From assembly GCA_905221605.1 (NCBI GenBank), contig CAJNDS010001347.1:422501-486500 (forward strand): a DNA stretch of 64,000 bases. The letters are read 5' to 3'. This DNA is from Symbiodinium natans (taxonomy: Eukaryota; Sar; Dinophyceae; Suessiales; Symbiodiniaceae). This document shows positions 1 through 10,411 of this stretch, piece by piece; the stretch's first letter is position 1, and each line of letters opens with the position of its first letter. Both the position numbers and the translations under genes were made by a program. The notes beneath the pieces are model-generated. The model did not search any database. It was not told where the DNA came from and saw only the letters and a program-made list of their open reading frames with translations.

Positions 1-43
1 TGCTTTGGATAGCGGCGATTTCCTCGTCGGTCAGCTTGCGGGC
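1..43 (-). CDS. Partial exon at the window edge
   Basis: After an AC-GCAG acceptor (44-46) the minus strand reads ARKLTDEEIAAIQS and runs off the left edge. The codons are G/C-ending. It is probably the next exon of the gene starting at 1773. No function can be given from 14 residues. Confidence 0.45.
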
Positions 44-134
44 CTGCGTAGTCAACAAGCTTTCTACACAAGGCCTTTGCGCTATCAGGAGGAGTTTCAA
101 GAGATCATGAGAACACGCAGCCACTCAACATCCT

Positions 135-288
135 CAGCTTAGCAACAGCTGGACACATCTTCTCTCTGTCGACGATTGGTGACATTTCCATGAGTCCGTT
201 CCCATCAGAGAGGCCGCCCTCCGAGATGGAAGTCAGCTGCTTGTGCATGCTGGGCTTCAGGATCGAAGGCCTGTACTTGAACAGGGGC
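135..288 (-). CDS. Downstream exon of the KGKGK-protein gene
   Basis: Open minus-strand frame of about 50 codons with very high G/C at third positions. It begins just after a CCCAG acceptor at 289-291 and contains the segments LFKYRPSILKPSMHK and SEGGLSDGNGLMEMSP. It is unlike the Lys/Gly repeat part and has no family I recognise. The donor end near 135 is uncertain. It could instead belong to a separate gene downstream. Confidence 0.5.
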
Positions 289-426
289 CTGGGTTTATAG
301 TGTTCTGCGAATGGCTTTGAGGGTTTCTAGGTGTGCTGCCACGGTACGGGGTGGGGGTTGTGGAGGCATCGCCACCAGTAGGCAGAGATACGTCGGAGAA
401 GCCTGAGATCTTAAAGACGTGAATTC

Positions 427-449
427 ACACACACACACACACACACATG
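427..449. repeat. CA/TG microsatellite, probably intronic
   Basis: A run of about 11 CA units. In the minus-strand frame it would encode alternating Cys-Val, unlike the Lys/Gly protein around it, so I read it as intron sequence between the main exon and the exon at 135-288. Confidence 0.7.
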
Positions 450-539
450 CATGTACTTTTTCTACACCCACGCGGAAAAAAAACAGGTGATAGAAAGTGC
501 ACAATTCAAGCAAAGGGCCAGAACTCGAAACTTCTTGAT

Positions 540-1773
540 CTGACCATGTGAGTTTGCGCTTGATTGCTCCTGTCGGTGTCTGGGGCTCCCCCGTTCCTTT
601 GCCATGGTGCGCCGCTTGCTCCTGGTAGCTTCCTGCGCCTTTGGGCGCAGTCTTTCCTGCGCCCTTCTCCGCAAGTGAGTTCTCGGGATCCTTGCTCTTG
701 CCTTCGGGTGTGGTCTTTCCTTTGCCCTTCTCGCATGGTGAGTGGTCCGGAGCACTTGTGCCTTTGTTCGCCGTCTTTCCTTTTCCCTTGTCTGGTGAGC
801 GCTGCGGATCGCTGGCGCCTTCGGGTGCAGTCTTTCCTGTGCCCTTCTCTGCAGGTGAGTGCGCGGAATCCTTGCTCTTGCCCTTGGGTGTAGTCTTTCC
901 TTTGCCCTTCTCTGGTGAGTGGTCCGGAGCGCTTGTGCCTTCGGGTGCAGTCTTTCCTGTGCCCTTCTCTGCAGGTGAGTGCGCGGAATCCTTGCTCTTG
1001 CCCTTGGGTGTAGTCTTTCCTTTGCCCTTCTCTGGTGAGTGGTCCGGAGCGCTTGTGCCTTCGGGTGCAGTCTTTCCTTTCCCCTTGACTGGTGAGTTCG
1101 CGGGGTCCTTGCTCTTGCCAGCCTTTCCTTTGCCCTTCTCTGCTGGTAGTGAGTGGTCCGGAGCGCTTGTGGCTTCGGGTGCAGTCTTTCCTTTCCCCTT
1201 GTCTGCTGAGTGCGTGGGATCCTTGCTCTTGCCCTTGGGTGTAGCCTTTCCTCTGCCCTTCATCTCTGGCGAGTGGTCTGGAGCGCTGTTGCCTTTGTTC
1301 GCCGTCTTTCCTTTCCCCTTGTCTGGTGAGCGCTGCGGATCGCTTAAGGCGCCTTCGGGTTCAGTCTTTCCTGTGCCCTTCTCTGCAGGTGAGCGCTCCT
1401 TGCCTTTGCCTTTGGGGATGGTCTTTCCTTTGCCCTTGTCTTGCGACTGCTCGAGATCCTTTCCTGCGCCTTTGGGTGACTTCTTTCCTTTACCTTTCTC
1501 TCCTTTACCTTTGTGTTGCTTGGGATCCTCTCCTGCAACTTCGGGTGTAACCTTTCCTTTCCCCTTGACTGGCGAGTGCTCCGGATCGCTTTCCTTGTGC
1601 TGGCCTTTCCCCTCGTGTGGGGAGTGCTCCTGATCGCCTCCTTTACCCTTGTTTGTGCCTTTGGGTGCAGTCTTTCCTTTCTCCTTGAGCGAAGTTTTTC
1701 CTTTGCCTTTCTGTGGTGCGTCCGCGGTCTTACCTTTGGCTTTCCCATTGTCCTTTCTTTCGCCTTTGGTCAT
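540..1773 (-). CDS. Lys/Gly-rich KGKGK-repeat protein, main exon
   Basis: About 400 codons of a low-complexity, strongly basic protein. Nearly every 10-20 residues contain KGKGK or KGTGK, alternating with SPxKGKGKT, SAPDHSP and KSKDPxHSP modules. No enzymatic domain is visible; nucleic-acid binding or a scaffold role is inference only. Lys/Gly-repeat proteins of this kind are common in dinoflagellate gene sets. I start at the ATG at 1773 rather than the upstream ATG at 1818 because a splice-like TTTCAG lies between them, so the first 15 codons of the longer frame are probably 5' leader or intron. The frame stays open down to 295, but past about 535 it runs through a homopolymer and a CA microsatellite and looks intronic. 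The gene continues in exons at 135-288 and 1-43. Confidence 0.6.
829..1068. repeat. Perfect 120-bp tandem duplication in the KGKGK coding region
   Basis: Two adjacent 120-bp units are identical and each encodes a 40-residue KGKGKT / KGTGKT module pair. More diverged units flank them. The period is a multiple of three, so the frame is kept. The identity points to recent unequal exchange or slippage. Confidence 0.85.
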
Positions 1774-1782
1774 CTTGCTGTC

Positions 1783-1792
1783 CTGAAATGAG
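1783..1792 (-). promoter_or_regulatory. Candidate spliced-leader or intron acceptor before the ATG at 1773
   Basis: The minus strand reads CATTTCAG nine bases before the ATG at 1773. Dinoflagellate mRNAs receive a trans-spliced leader at an AG acceptor just upstream of the start, so this is the likely site; an ordinary cis acceptor is the alternative. Confidence 0.4.
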
Positions 1793-2258
1793 CATATATA
1801 GCCATACCACGCGTGCATGTGTCATACGCAACACAAGTGATGCTAACAGTCCATGCGCCTCGCAGTGAGGATTCAAACCATCAATCGCATGAGTCGGCTC
1901 TGGCCAATAGTCGCTTCCATGATGCGAAGACATGTTGCGTACAGCTGGCACACAACAATCTTAAAATAACTCGGCACCTTGCTTCCGGAGGAATTTTCCC
2001 CTAAACGCGAGACGGTGCGTGACTGCATCGACTATGTAGCCGAGAAAAGGGCCCTGCTCTAAGAAAAGATGGAACAGCTGAGCAATCCAAATCAGGAGTC
2101 AGGACTTTCGTGTGTGAATGCACACACCATCCTGAAAGAACCGGACTGCCCTGAAATTATGATCTTCTACAATTTGAGTTTGCACTCTATATAGACATGT
2201 ACACATCTGATGTGGCACTCCGGTTCACCCCCAACTCCCCAAAGGCCGTCGGTTACAC
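1791..2258. other. Short intergenic stretch
   Basis: About 470 bases between the KGKGK-protein start and the stop codon of the next minus-strand gene. No coding-like frame, RNA gene or repeat was recognised. Confidence 0.5.
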
Positions 2259-2408
2259 CTAATCATCTTCTTCTCCGAGAATAACATCTTGAAGGCCACT
2301 GTCGTCGGAATCTTCACCAATATCTTTGAAGTCGCATTGGTCGTCAGAAATGATGGAAAGATCGGGGGCTTTGAATCTCCACAAATGGCTTTTCAGCAAG
2401 GATGCAAC
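2259..2408 (-). CDS. Last exon with acidic C-terminus
   Basis: Exactly 50 codons from a CATCCCAG acceptor (2409-2411) to a TAG stop at 2259-2261. It reads VASLLKSHLWRFKAPDLS, then DFKDIGEDSDDSGLQDVIL, and ends GEEDD. The clean acceptor, open frame and natural stop make this a good terminal exon. Confidence 0.55.
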   Translation of the reverse strand, partial: VASLLKSHLWRFKAPDLSIISDDQCDFKDIGEDSDDSGLQDVILGEEDD

Positions 2409-5400
2409 CTGGGATGGTTTGAGAGATTGACGGCGGGGATTGAATTGGAGACAACTGAAGGCAAGTAGCTTCCAGGCCCAGCATGCCCGGATACTTCTCC
2501 GTATTCTTTAAGCTCTTGTCGCCAGTCTAAGTTTCCAGCGCAAACAACAACACCCCACAATGTAGCTGCAGCGCAGCCCAGACACGGACCGCTTGACACC
2601 CATCCGGTCCGTCGTTGCCTTGTAGGTTTTTATTTTGAAGAACTCCTTCACGCGTTTTATCTGTTGCCTCATGCTCGCAGCCCTTCACAGCGAAGCTATA
2701 GATCTCTATACACATGCAAGCGCCCACTCCTTGCACGTAAGCAGGCCTCCGGGCTTTTTCGAGTTTGCGAGGAAGGTGTCGGATCCATGCGGCAGTGCCC
2801 CAAAGTGTAACCTATGTTGCAAAAGAGGATCGGGCCAGGGGGGCGGGGGGCACAAGTTAAAGACGGTGGAAATTTATACGCAGAAGAAGCACCGGCTTCT
2901 CCGTGCTGGCTCCCAGGCTCCCAAGGTGCAACGTCACCCCAATGGCGTTGTGTCTTCTCAAGGCTTTCTCAGCTCATCAGGTTTCATTTGCAAGATGCCA
3001 TGACCCTATAAAGTGCACGCACGCCACAAATCTGCCATAATTGTAAGATCAGGCTCCCGTACACACTTATATTGGAACAAGATCGAAGACGATGGCTGCT
3101 CCAGCACATACTCCACATTTCGTTGGTAGTTCAGCTCCATGAGATAAACCATTCGACGAGCAACCCTGTTTGCCTGCGCAATCTTCGGGAACCGCACCTC
3201 TCCTGCGTGCACGTTGTCTTCGGGTATATATGATTCAGCCCCGGCGGGCCCCCCCCCCCTCCCCCCTACCCCCCCCCTCAATGGTACCCCCCCCTCCCCC
3301 TGTGGTGTGGTTGGGGGTTGGTTTTAGGGTTTTAGGGTTTTAGGGTTTAGGGTTTACGGTTTAGGGTTTAGGGTTTAGGGTTTTAGGGTTTTAGGGTTTT
3401 AGGGTTTAGGGTTTAGGGTTTAGGGTTTAGGGTTTTAGGGTTTTAGGGTTTAGGGTTTAGGGTTTAGGGTTTAGGGTTTTCCCCGCGGATGGGGTACTAA
3501 GATGATCCCCCCCCCCCCCTGTGGTGTGGTTGGGGGTTGGTTTTAGGGTTAGGGTTTAGGGTTCAGGGTTTTAGGGTTTATAGGGTTTAAGGTTTAAGAC
3601 TTAAGGTTTAGGGTTAGGGTTTAGGTTTTAGGGTTTAGGGTTTAGGGTTCCTGTCAAGGTTTTCAGGGGTTAGGGTTTGTAGGGTTTAGGGTTGTGTAGG
3701 GTTTAGGGTTCATAGGGGCCAAACCCTAAACCCTAAACCCTAAACCCTAAACCCTAAACCCTAAACCCTACACCCTAAACCCTAAACCCTAAACCCTAAA
3801 CCCTAAACCCTAAACCCTAAACCCTAAACCCTAAACCCTAAACCCTAAATCCCAGACCGAAGAAACCCCAATCCCCAAAGCCAAGCCCCAAGAAGCCGTA
3901 CAAGCCCTGCTAACCCGACTACAAGGGCTCGACGACAACGTGGTCGCATGTACTTGGAAGCCCTCTTAACTTAGTAAGCAGCGTTGCCCTGCAGGGGTTA
4001 GGATTTCTCTAAAGAGGACACAAAAGAGCTTCCGAATCCTTTCAGCCACGAAACATAAATACCCAAGTCGAACAAGGGCAAGCGTACCACATACATCCAT
4101 GTTGCACCATAGACCTTGCCTTGGTGAACAACCGCTTCACTCGACTTGCTACTTTCGTGTGTATATACACGCACAACCTGCAGAGCACGCCACCCCTATT
4201 TTAGTGAAGCCGCAATGTTTGCACAGACCAAAAATCCGAAGCATGTGAGGAGGTCCAATTTCCGGCTGAACTTTACCTCACGAGGTCACACTAAGGGGAG
4301 GTCAGGTCGACGAAGGGAAGACCGAATGAAGACTGCGGGGCGTCAATGCATCGACTGCGAAGGCCAAGGAGGGAAGCTCCAGAGCATAGTATCGATTCTC
4401 CTGCGTAAGATAGACAACTCGTAAGTTTTGTGAGACGTTCGATCTCAGCTTGCTGGCAGTGCCTGCGAAGATCTCTGCAAAGTGGATAGCATGATCGTCC
4501 TGGACGGGCCCCATACCTGTAGGTAGCAGAAAAAACACTCCACCCTAAACCCCACACAAGCCCCCAGATCCCTACATTTAACAGACACGCACACACACAC
4601 ACACACACCCCAAAACACAGAGGGGGGCACTCTGAGAAAGGCAAGCCAGCACTAGAGCCAGGACGGAGAACTTCATGGCTGGTTTGAAGGGGATATACAC
4701 AAAGCACTTTCTGGCATGGTGTAGATGCTGCGCTGTATCGTGCACTGATCGATCCAAGGTATCGGAACCTTTGCCGACAGCAGCGGCTGCGTGGAGGAGC
4801 GACAGAATATACAAACTCGATCGTCATGCGCCCACAGATCATGTTTCCCGAGTCACTTAATTTTCAGCCCACTGCAGTGATCCCCTTGCGCTAGTGCAAG
4901 TAAACCTGCTGTGCACCCGCAGTGCATGTTAGCACACGCCCTGCACCAGCCACAGCTAGTCCAGAAATCGCGATTGACCAATTGGCCCTTACAATTTCAC
5001 ATTCAGGCCTGAAGTACCCCTTGCAGAAGCCTACCCGCCCGAACAGAACATTTCCACCGTACGTCTCATATATTCCATGTTAAAGCCAACTGATCAAGTG
5101 AAAGCTACGGAAAGAAAGCTCAGTATCTGCGCCGTTTGATGTCTCCAGGCGTCAGGTGGGAAACATACTCCCTTCGCTCGTCGCTGTTCATCCACCTGCG
5201 CTGCTTCGAAACTGATATCGAGAGACGGGCCTACAACACACATGTCGGGGCACTACAAGCAACTAGTGTCGCGGAACACAGAACGCCAGGCTTCGATTGC
5301 TTCTCCCTGGCTGTCAAGACCGGGCCCATCAGCTCATCCAGCCTGCAAACTTCAAAGGCCCCGGTTGCTGTAAAAGAACGTAGAAGGCCCAACTATATTG

Positions 5401-6576
5401 CCTGCAAGCAACTGTGCAAAGTAGCGTTTCCGCTCGATGTTGTAGGGTGTGTCGACTCGTTTCTTGCCCGTCGCTTTGGCCTTAGCCTTTGCTTTCGTCT
5501 TGGCCTTCGCTTTCGCTTTTCCTTTCGCTTTGGCCTTACACGCTGCTCTGTTGGATTCGGCGAGGACCCTTTGGCCATGTGGGTTGATAGGGATCTGCTT
5601 GCCCTGCAAAGATTGGGCAATATCAGGCCATAAAGACAGAAGATCACCATCCAAATCGCAAGGCGCCTTATATTCGATGTTGTAACCCTGCAAAACACTT
5701 AGCGAAGGAAAAGCACAGCGCACGATTATGGATGAAATGCAATCGCAGCACAGGATGCTCCAACGATCTCTCCTTGGGGTTGCCAATCGCCGCTGCCTGC
5801 GACGTATCGGTCTCGAATGGAGAAAGAGCACAGCCAGACTAGACATTCATAAGCCTGAAACCCGAATGCCCAGTTCTTTGTAGGGTTTAGAGTTTATGAG
5901 TTTAGGGTTTAGGGTTTTCCTTCCTCAGTTTTTTTGACCCCGAACCTTACAGTGACGTTACCTTGCAATATAATGAACTATAGCACACCAGTAGCCACAC
6001 ATAGGCCTAGGAACAGTGAAGCCTGAAACCCGCACTTCCAGTGCTGGTGGGTCTGCCAGACACCCTAAACCCTGAAGCCACTCTAACTTGAATATGTTCA
6101 AAGTAAAAAAAAACTCTCCTTATAAGCCCAGAAGTTTAACTCCAGAACGAAAACATACCATGCGACCCTATACAACCAACCCTAAACCCAAAAGCTTCGC
6201 GCAGAGATTCGTAGTGATCATCCACACCGTAAATCCTCAGCCCTATATAAACCCTATAAACCCTACAAACCCTACAAACCCTATAAACCCCATAAACCCT
6301 ATAAACCCTATAAACCCTATAAACCCTACAGACCCTATAAACCCTACAAACCCTATATAAACCCCAAACCCCTATAAAGCCAAAACCCAAAACCCAAGAC
6401 CCAAGACCCTAAACCCTATATAAACCCTAAACCCTGAAACCCTAAACCCCTAAACCCTAAACTTAAACCAACTTATAACCCGCCGGCCTTCGTGTACATC
6501 TCTGCAGGGGCAGCTTCTGACAACCACTTCTCCTGCGGTCAGAAGAAGATAACCCCAAACCCCCCCCACCCCACCC

Positions 6577-6619
<43 letters not shown>

Positions 6620-9600
6620 ACCCCCCCGACTCCCAGTCCCCCCCGCCCAACCAGTACTTCCAACCCCAATTCGAAGTTATGACATACTTAGAGGTTTTAG
6701 GAAACTTGGAGCAACATTAAATTTGGGGTTACAAGTACCCTGCATGTAAACCCTGGGTCCAGGGTTGAAAACCTTTTATGGGGGGATGGGGGCAAACCAA
6801 AAACGCTGCGTCCTCTTGACCCAGCACGACGTCATCCCAACCAGCATCCTGCCAGTCCTGGCTATGCTGAAGAGCAGCATGTTGGCACAATGGGTTTTCG
6901 TAGCTTTAGCCGGTTTGATTGCTTGCTTCTACGCCACTATATCCCGATCTATAAACAAACATGGACTTCCTGTTTGTACCGACGGCTTATATATTATAAG
7001 GTTTTCTACTGAATTCGCGTCGGATTCGTCCTCGTCATTGGCTTCGGCGGGGTTCTCTGGCGCAGCTTCGTCCTGCGTGGTTGCATGCACGACGGCCGAC
7101 GTACATATTATGCGGAGTGTTGCAGAACACATGTGTTCGCGCAGTCCTCGTAGATCCCGTTCGCGGCACCGTCAGCTACATCATGGTCCTGCAGGGCACA
7201 TATAAACTCAGAAAGTTACATATCTGCATGGTGGAACGTAACGATTTGTATGAGCACCGTCCTCGTGAAGGCCTTCGGCACAGTTCTCTGCGGACCAGGC
7301 CCAATCGTCCTGCATGGACGGGGAGCATGGAGGGTCCGTACGGAATTTTAAACCCATATATTCGGCTAAGGGTGTCTGCTGCATGATCTGAGGGTTTATT
7401 AATATGGGGTTTCTAGGGTTCACGGTTTACGGGTTTACGGGTTCATGGTTTATGGGTTTACGGGTTTACGGCATGCGACCGCCATCCTCGTCGACTCCTT
7501 CCGTGGCGTTCTCAGCTGCAGCTTCCTTCGCAGAAGGGAACCCTAAATCTTGAATTTAAAAGAACCCTAAACCCTATATAACGGGATGATATTGCTTCTG
7601 CGCAGGGCGATGCAACGATTTACGCGTCCTCGTCAAAGCCCTCACGGCCAGTCTTTGGCCAAGCTTCCCATGGGTCCTTCGATCGAGCGCACGAGGCAAT
7701 CCCCAATTGTCCGTGCCTCCACCCCCCCCCCCCGCCCCATGCATTCCGTAGAAACAATAAAGACCCCAAACCCTAAACTCTTATAAGGGATTATATTACT
7801 TCATGATGAGGGCGATGGAATGCAACGGTTTGCGCACGCGCCGTCCTCGCCAAGGCCCTCAGTGCCATTGTCTGGCCAAGCCTCCGATGAGTCCTCCGAC
7901 GGATACTACGCTATATGTCCGCACCGTGAAAATTCATGCGGGTCCGTCGCGTGTCCCCCCCGGCCCCCTCCCGACCGACACGTAATGTCCTTGTCATTCA
8001 TGTGCGGAGCGACTTCCACATCCTGCGGAGAGCATATATAAAGGGTACGCAGAGATACGCAGAGTATACCGGTGTTGGAGCGGCGTGTAACGTCCTGGTC
8101 TTCAATGGCATTCTCAGGTTCAGCTTCCTGAGAGTGATACATTAACAGCTACAAAGCATGTTAAGCATTTGAGCTGTTTACTTTTGTTTAAGGGGCAACA
8201 GATCCAAGTGGTTAAGGGGGCGTTGCAAATTCTGCCCGAAAATGTCTTCGATCTTTAACTCACATGGTGCAGGAGTCCTCCTCCCAGTCGCCAGGCCAAT
8301 CTCCTTCATCCTCGTCCTGTCGGAATTCATGATTGCTTGAGCACCTCAATCCGGCATCATGGTTATAAATACTTGCAAGCATGGGTGGGACTGCAAAAAA
8401 ATGGGCCCTATCTATATGCAGATTGAGGGTTTAGGGTTTAGTTTAGGGTTTAGGGTTTAGGGTTTAGGGTTTAGGGTTTAGGGTTTAGGGTTTAGGGTTT
8501 AGGGTTTAGGGTTTAGGGTTTAGGGTTTAGGGTTTAGGGTTTAGGGTTTAGGGTTTAGGGTTAGGGTTTATAGGGTTTAGGGCCACCTGAGCACTCGCAC
8601 AGAAAGACCCGGCCTCCGGCCATTCATCATCCAGACCCACGCCGTACCCAACCACATTTGCTGACCAGGAACCATGAGTGCATGACACCTCGATGTCAAA
8701 CTCTGGCTCCGGGGGAGCCTCCTGCAGACCACTCGATCCCAACATTGTCTCACTTCATGCATGTTGCGTGGGCCGGTGTCCTGCTCCGGGAATCGTTCGT
8801 AGAAGCGGTCCAGGATGTCCTGCAGGGGCCAATTGTATGCTGTAAAGAGCATAGCGGCTAGAGCCAACAAGCCTTGGTGTAGTGGTTGCCATCACCCGCC
8901 TGGCATTGTGTTTTTCAGCCCCCGCACGCAGTTTTTGCAGCACAACGTGCACGTGTACAGGTGCAAGTAGCCTCCTCCTCCCAAGTGGAATCCTGAATTT
9001 CAAAAGCTTTGATTTGTTTTTGCGTCACACATGCACTCACACGTTTAAGTTTGACTTCACGCGGCCGAGTCAAGCCTCCTCGGTCGAGGTGCTGATCGGC
9101 CAACCACAGTCGTCATCATCCTCCCATGCATGGGCAAGCAAAAGACGCACGTGAGCATTGGAACCAGAACTGCATGTCGACTCACAGGCATGCCGTTTAC
9201 ATGTCCTCTAGCGCATCCTTTGGCCGATCTTGGTTTTCCCAATCGTCCGCCTTTTCCTCACCCTCAACACCACGGCAGTCGTCCTCCCTCCAGACGTACG
9301 CCTCACCATGCTCATCTTCACACACACCCTCCACACAACCATCCCACCACTGAGGGTGGCCCACCTCCCTGGGCCAATCATTAAGCTCGTCCTCCCAGTC
9401 CTCCCCCTCCTCCTCTTCCTCATTCCCCTCCTGCCGCTCCTCTTCCTCATTCGTCTCCTCCCACTCTTCCTCTTCCTCATTCGCCTCCTCCTCCTCCTGA
9501 TCCTCCTCCACGGATTCCTCCTCCGGGCTCACATTCGTGGACGCGTCCGCCTGCGAGCCATGCATGAACGCTGTGTCCGCTATAGTATGCAGTGAAATTT

Positions 9601-10341
9601 ATGCGACCTCCCCTTCCCCATGGAAGCCGCCATGCCTCGAAACTGGCACATGCAATATGTGTCAAACCTTGCAAACACAGCACGTGGCACGTGATGTTAA
9701 TGCATACCCTAGTGGCCATGGGTCATCTGCGCTGGAAGCCTCGGTAACTTGGGTACTACTGGCGCTTCAGGCTTAAAAAGATATTGTTCCCGAGTTGAAA
9801 TCTACACATGTTACAGCCTGGGCACATGCGAGGAACTTCCAGGCGTTCCAGTGGAGCTTGATGGCGTGTCACCGGAGCCTAATGTCCTGCATGAAACCAT
9901 GAAAAGCTCACATCCGGTCGACGACCCCAGCTTGGAAGCCCGGGTCCCTCGATCTTTTTAAGTTTATGCGAGGCACGTCTTGGCACGAAGTCTCTTGAAA
10001 GGAGGCGGCGTCACCGCGGTCGAGTCCTGAGATCCCGTGGATCGAAGAAGCAACCCTAAACTCCTAAACCCTTAACCCTCAATCCTGAACACTCGAGCAG
10101 CACAGGCGCTAGCTCTTCCACGGTCTTACGCTTTCGCAGCGTCGAAGTCTCCTTCCCGGCCACGCCATACCCGAAACAGTTCAGTGACAGCCCTCTTAAG
10201 ACCCACGACTTTCCTGGTACTCCGCCACCGGGAATATCATCATTCTGGGCTTGCCATCCTAGCATCTCATGCATTATACTTTGTCTTTCTCCCACGTGTC
10301 TCCCTTGTAAGCTGTGGGTTTCTCTCTGCCATTTTTTGCTA

Positions 10342-10411
<70 letters not shown>

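Noticed and set aside
564-1633. Long plus-strand open frame opposite the KGKGK gene
   Set aside because: It is the antisense of the Lys/Gly repeats (Phe/Pro/Leu repeats); the minus strand gives the sensible protein.
6088-6390. Asn-Pro-Ile and Val-Tyr-Arg-Val repeat proteins
   Set aside because: Translations of degenerate telomere-type repeats; such frames appear wherever the repeat is free of stops.
9749-9961. Plus-strand 70-codon frame
   Set aside because: It overlaps a better-bordered minus exon (9823-9886) and has no acceptor, donor or family.
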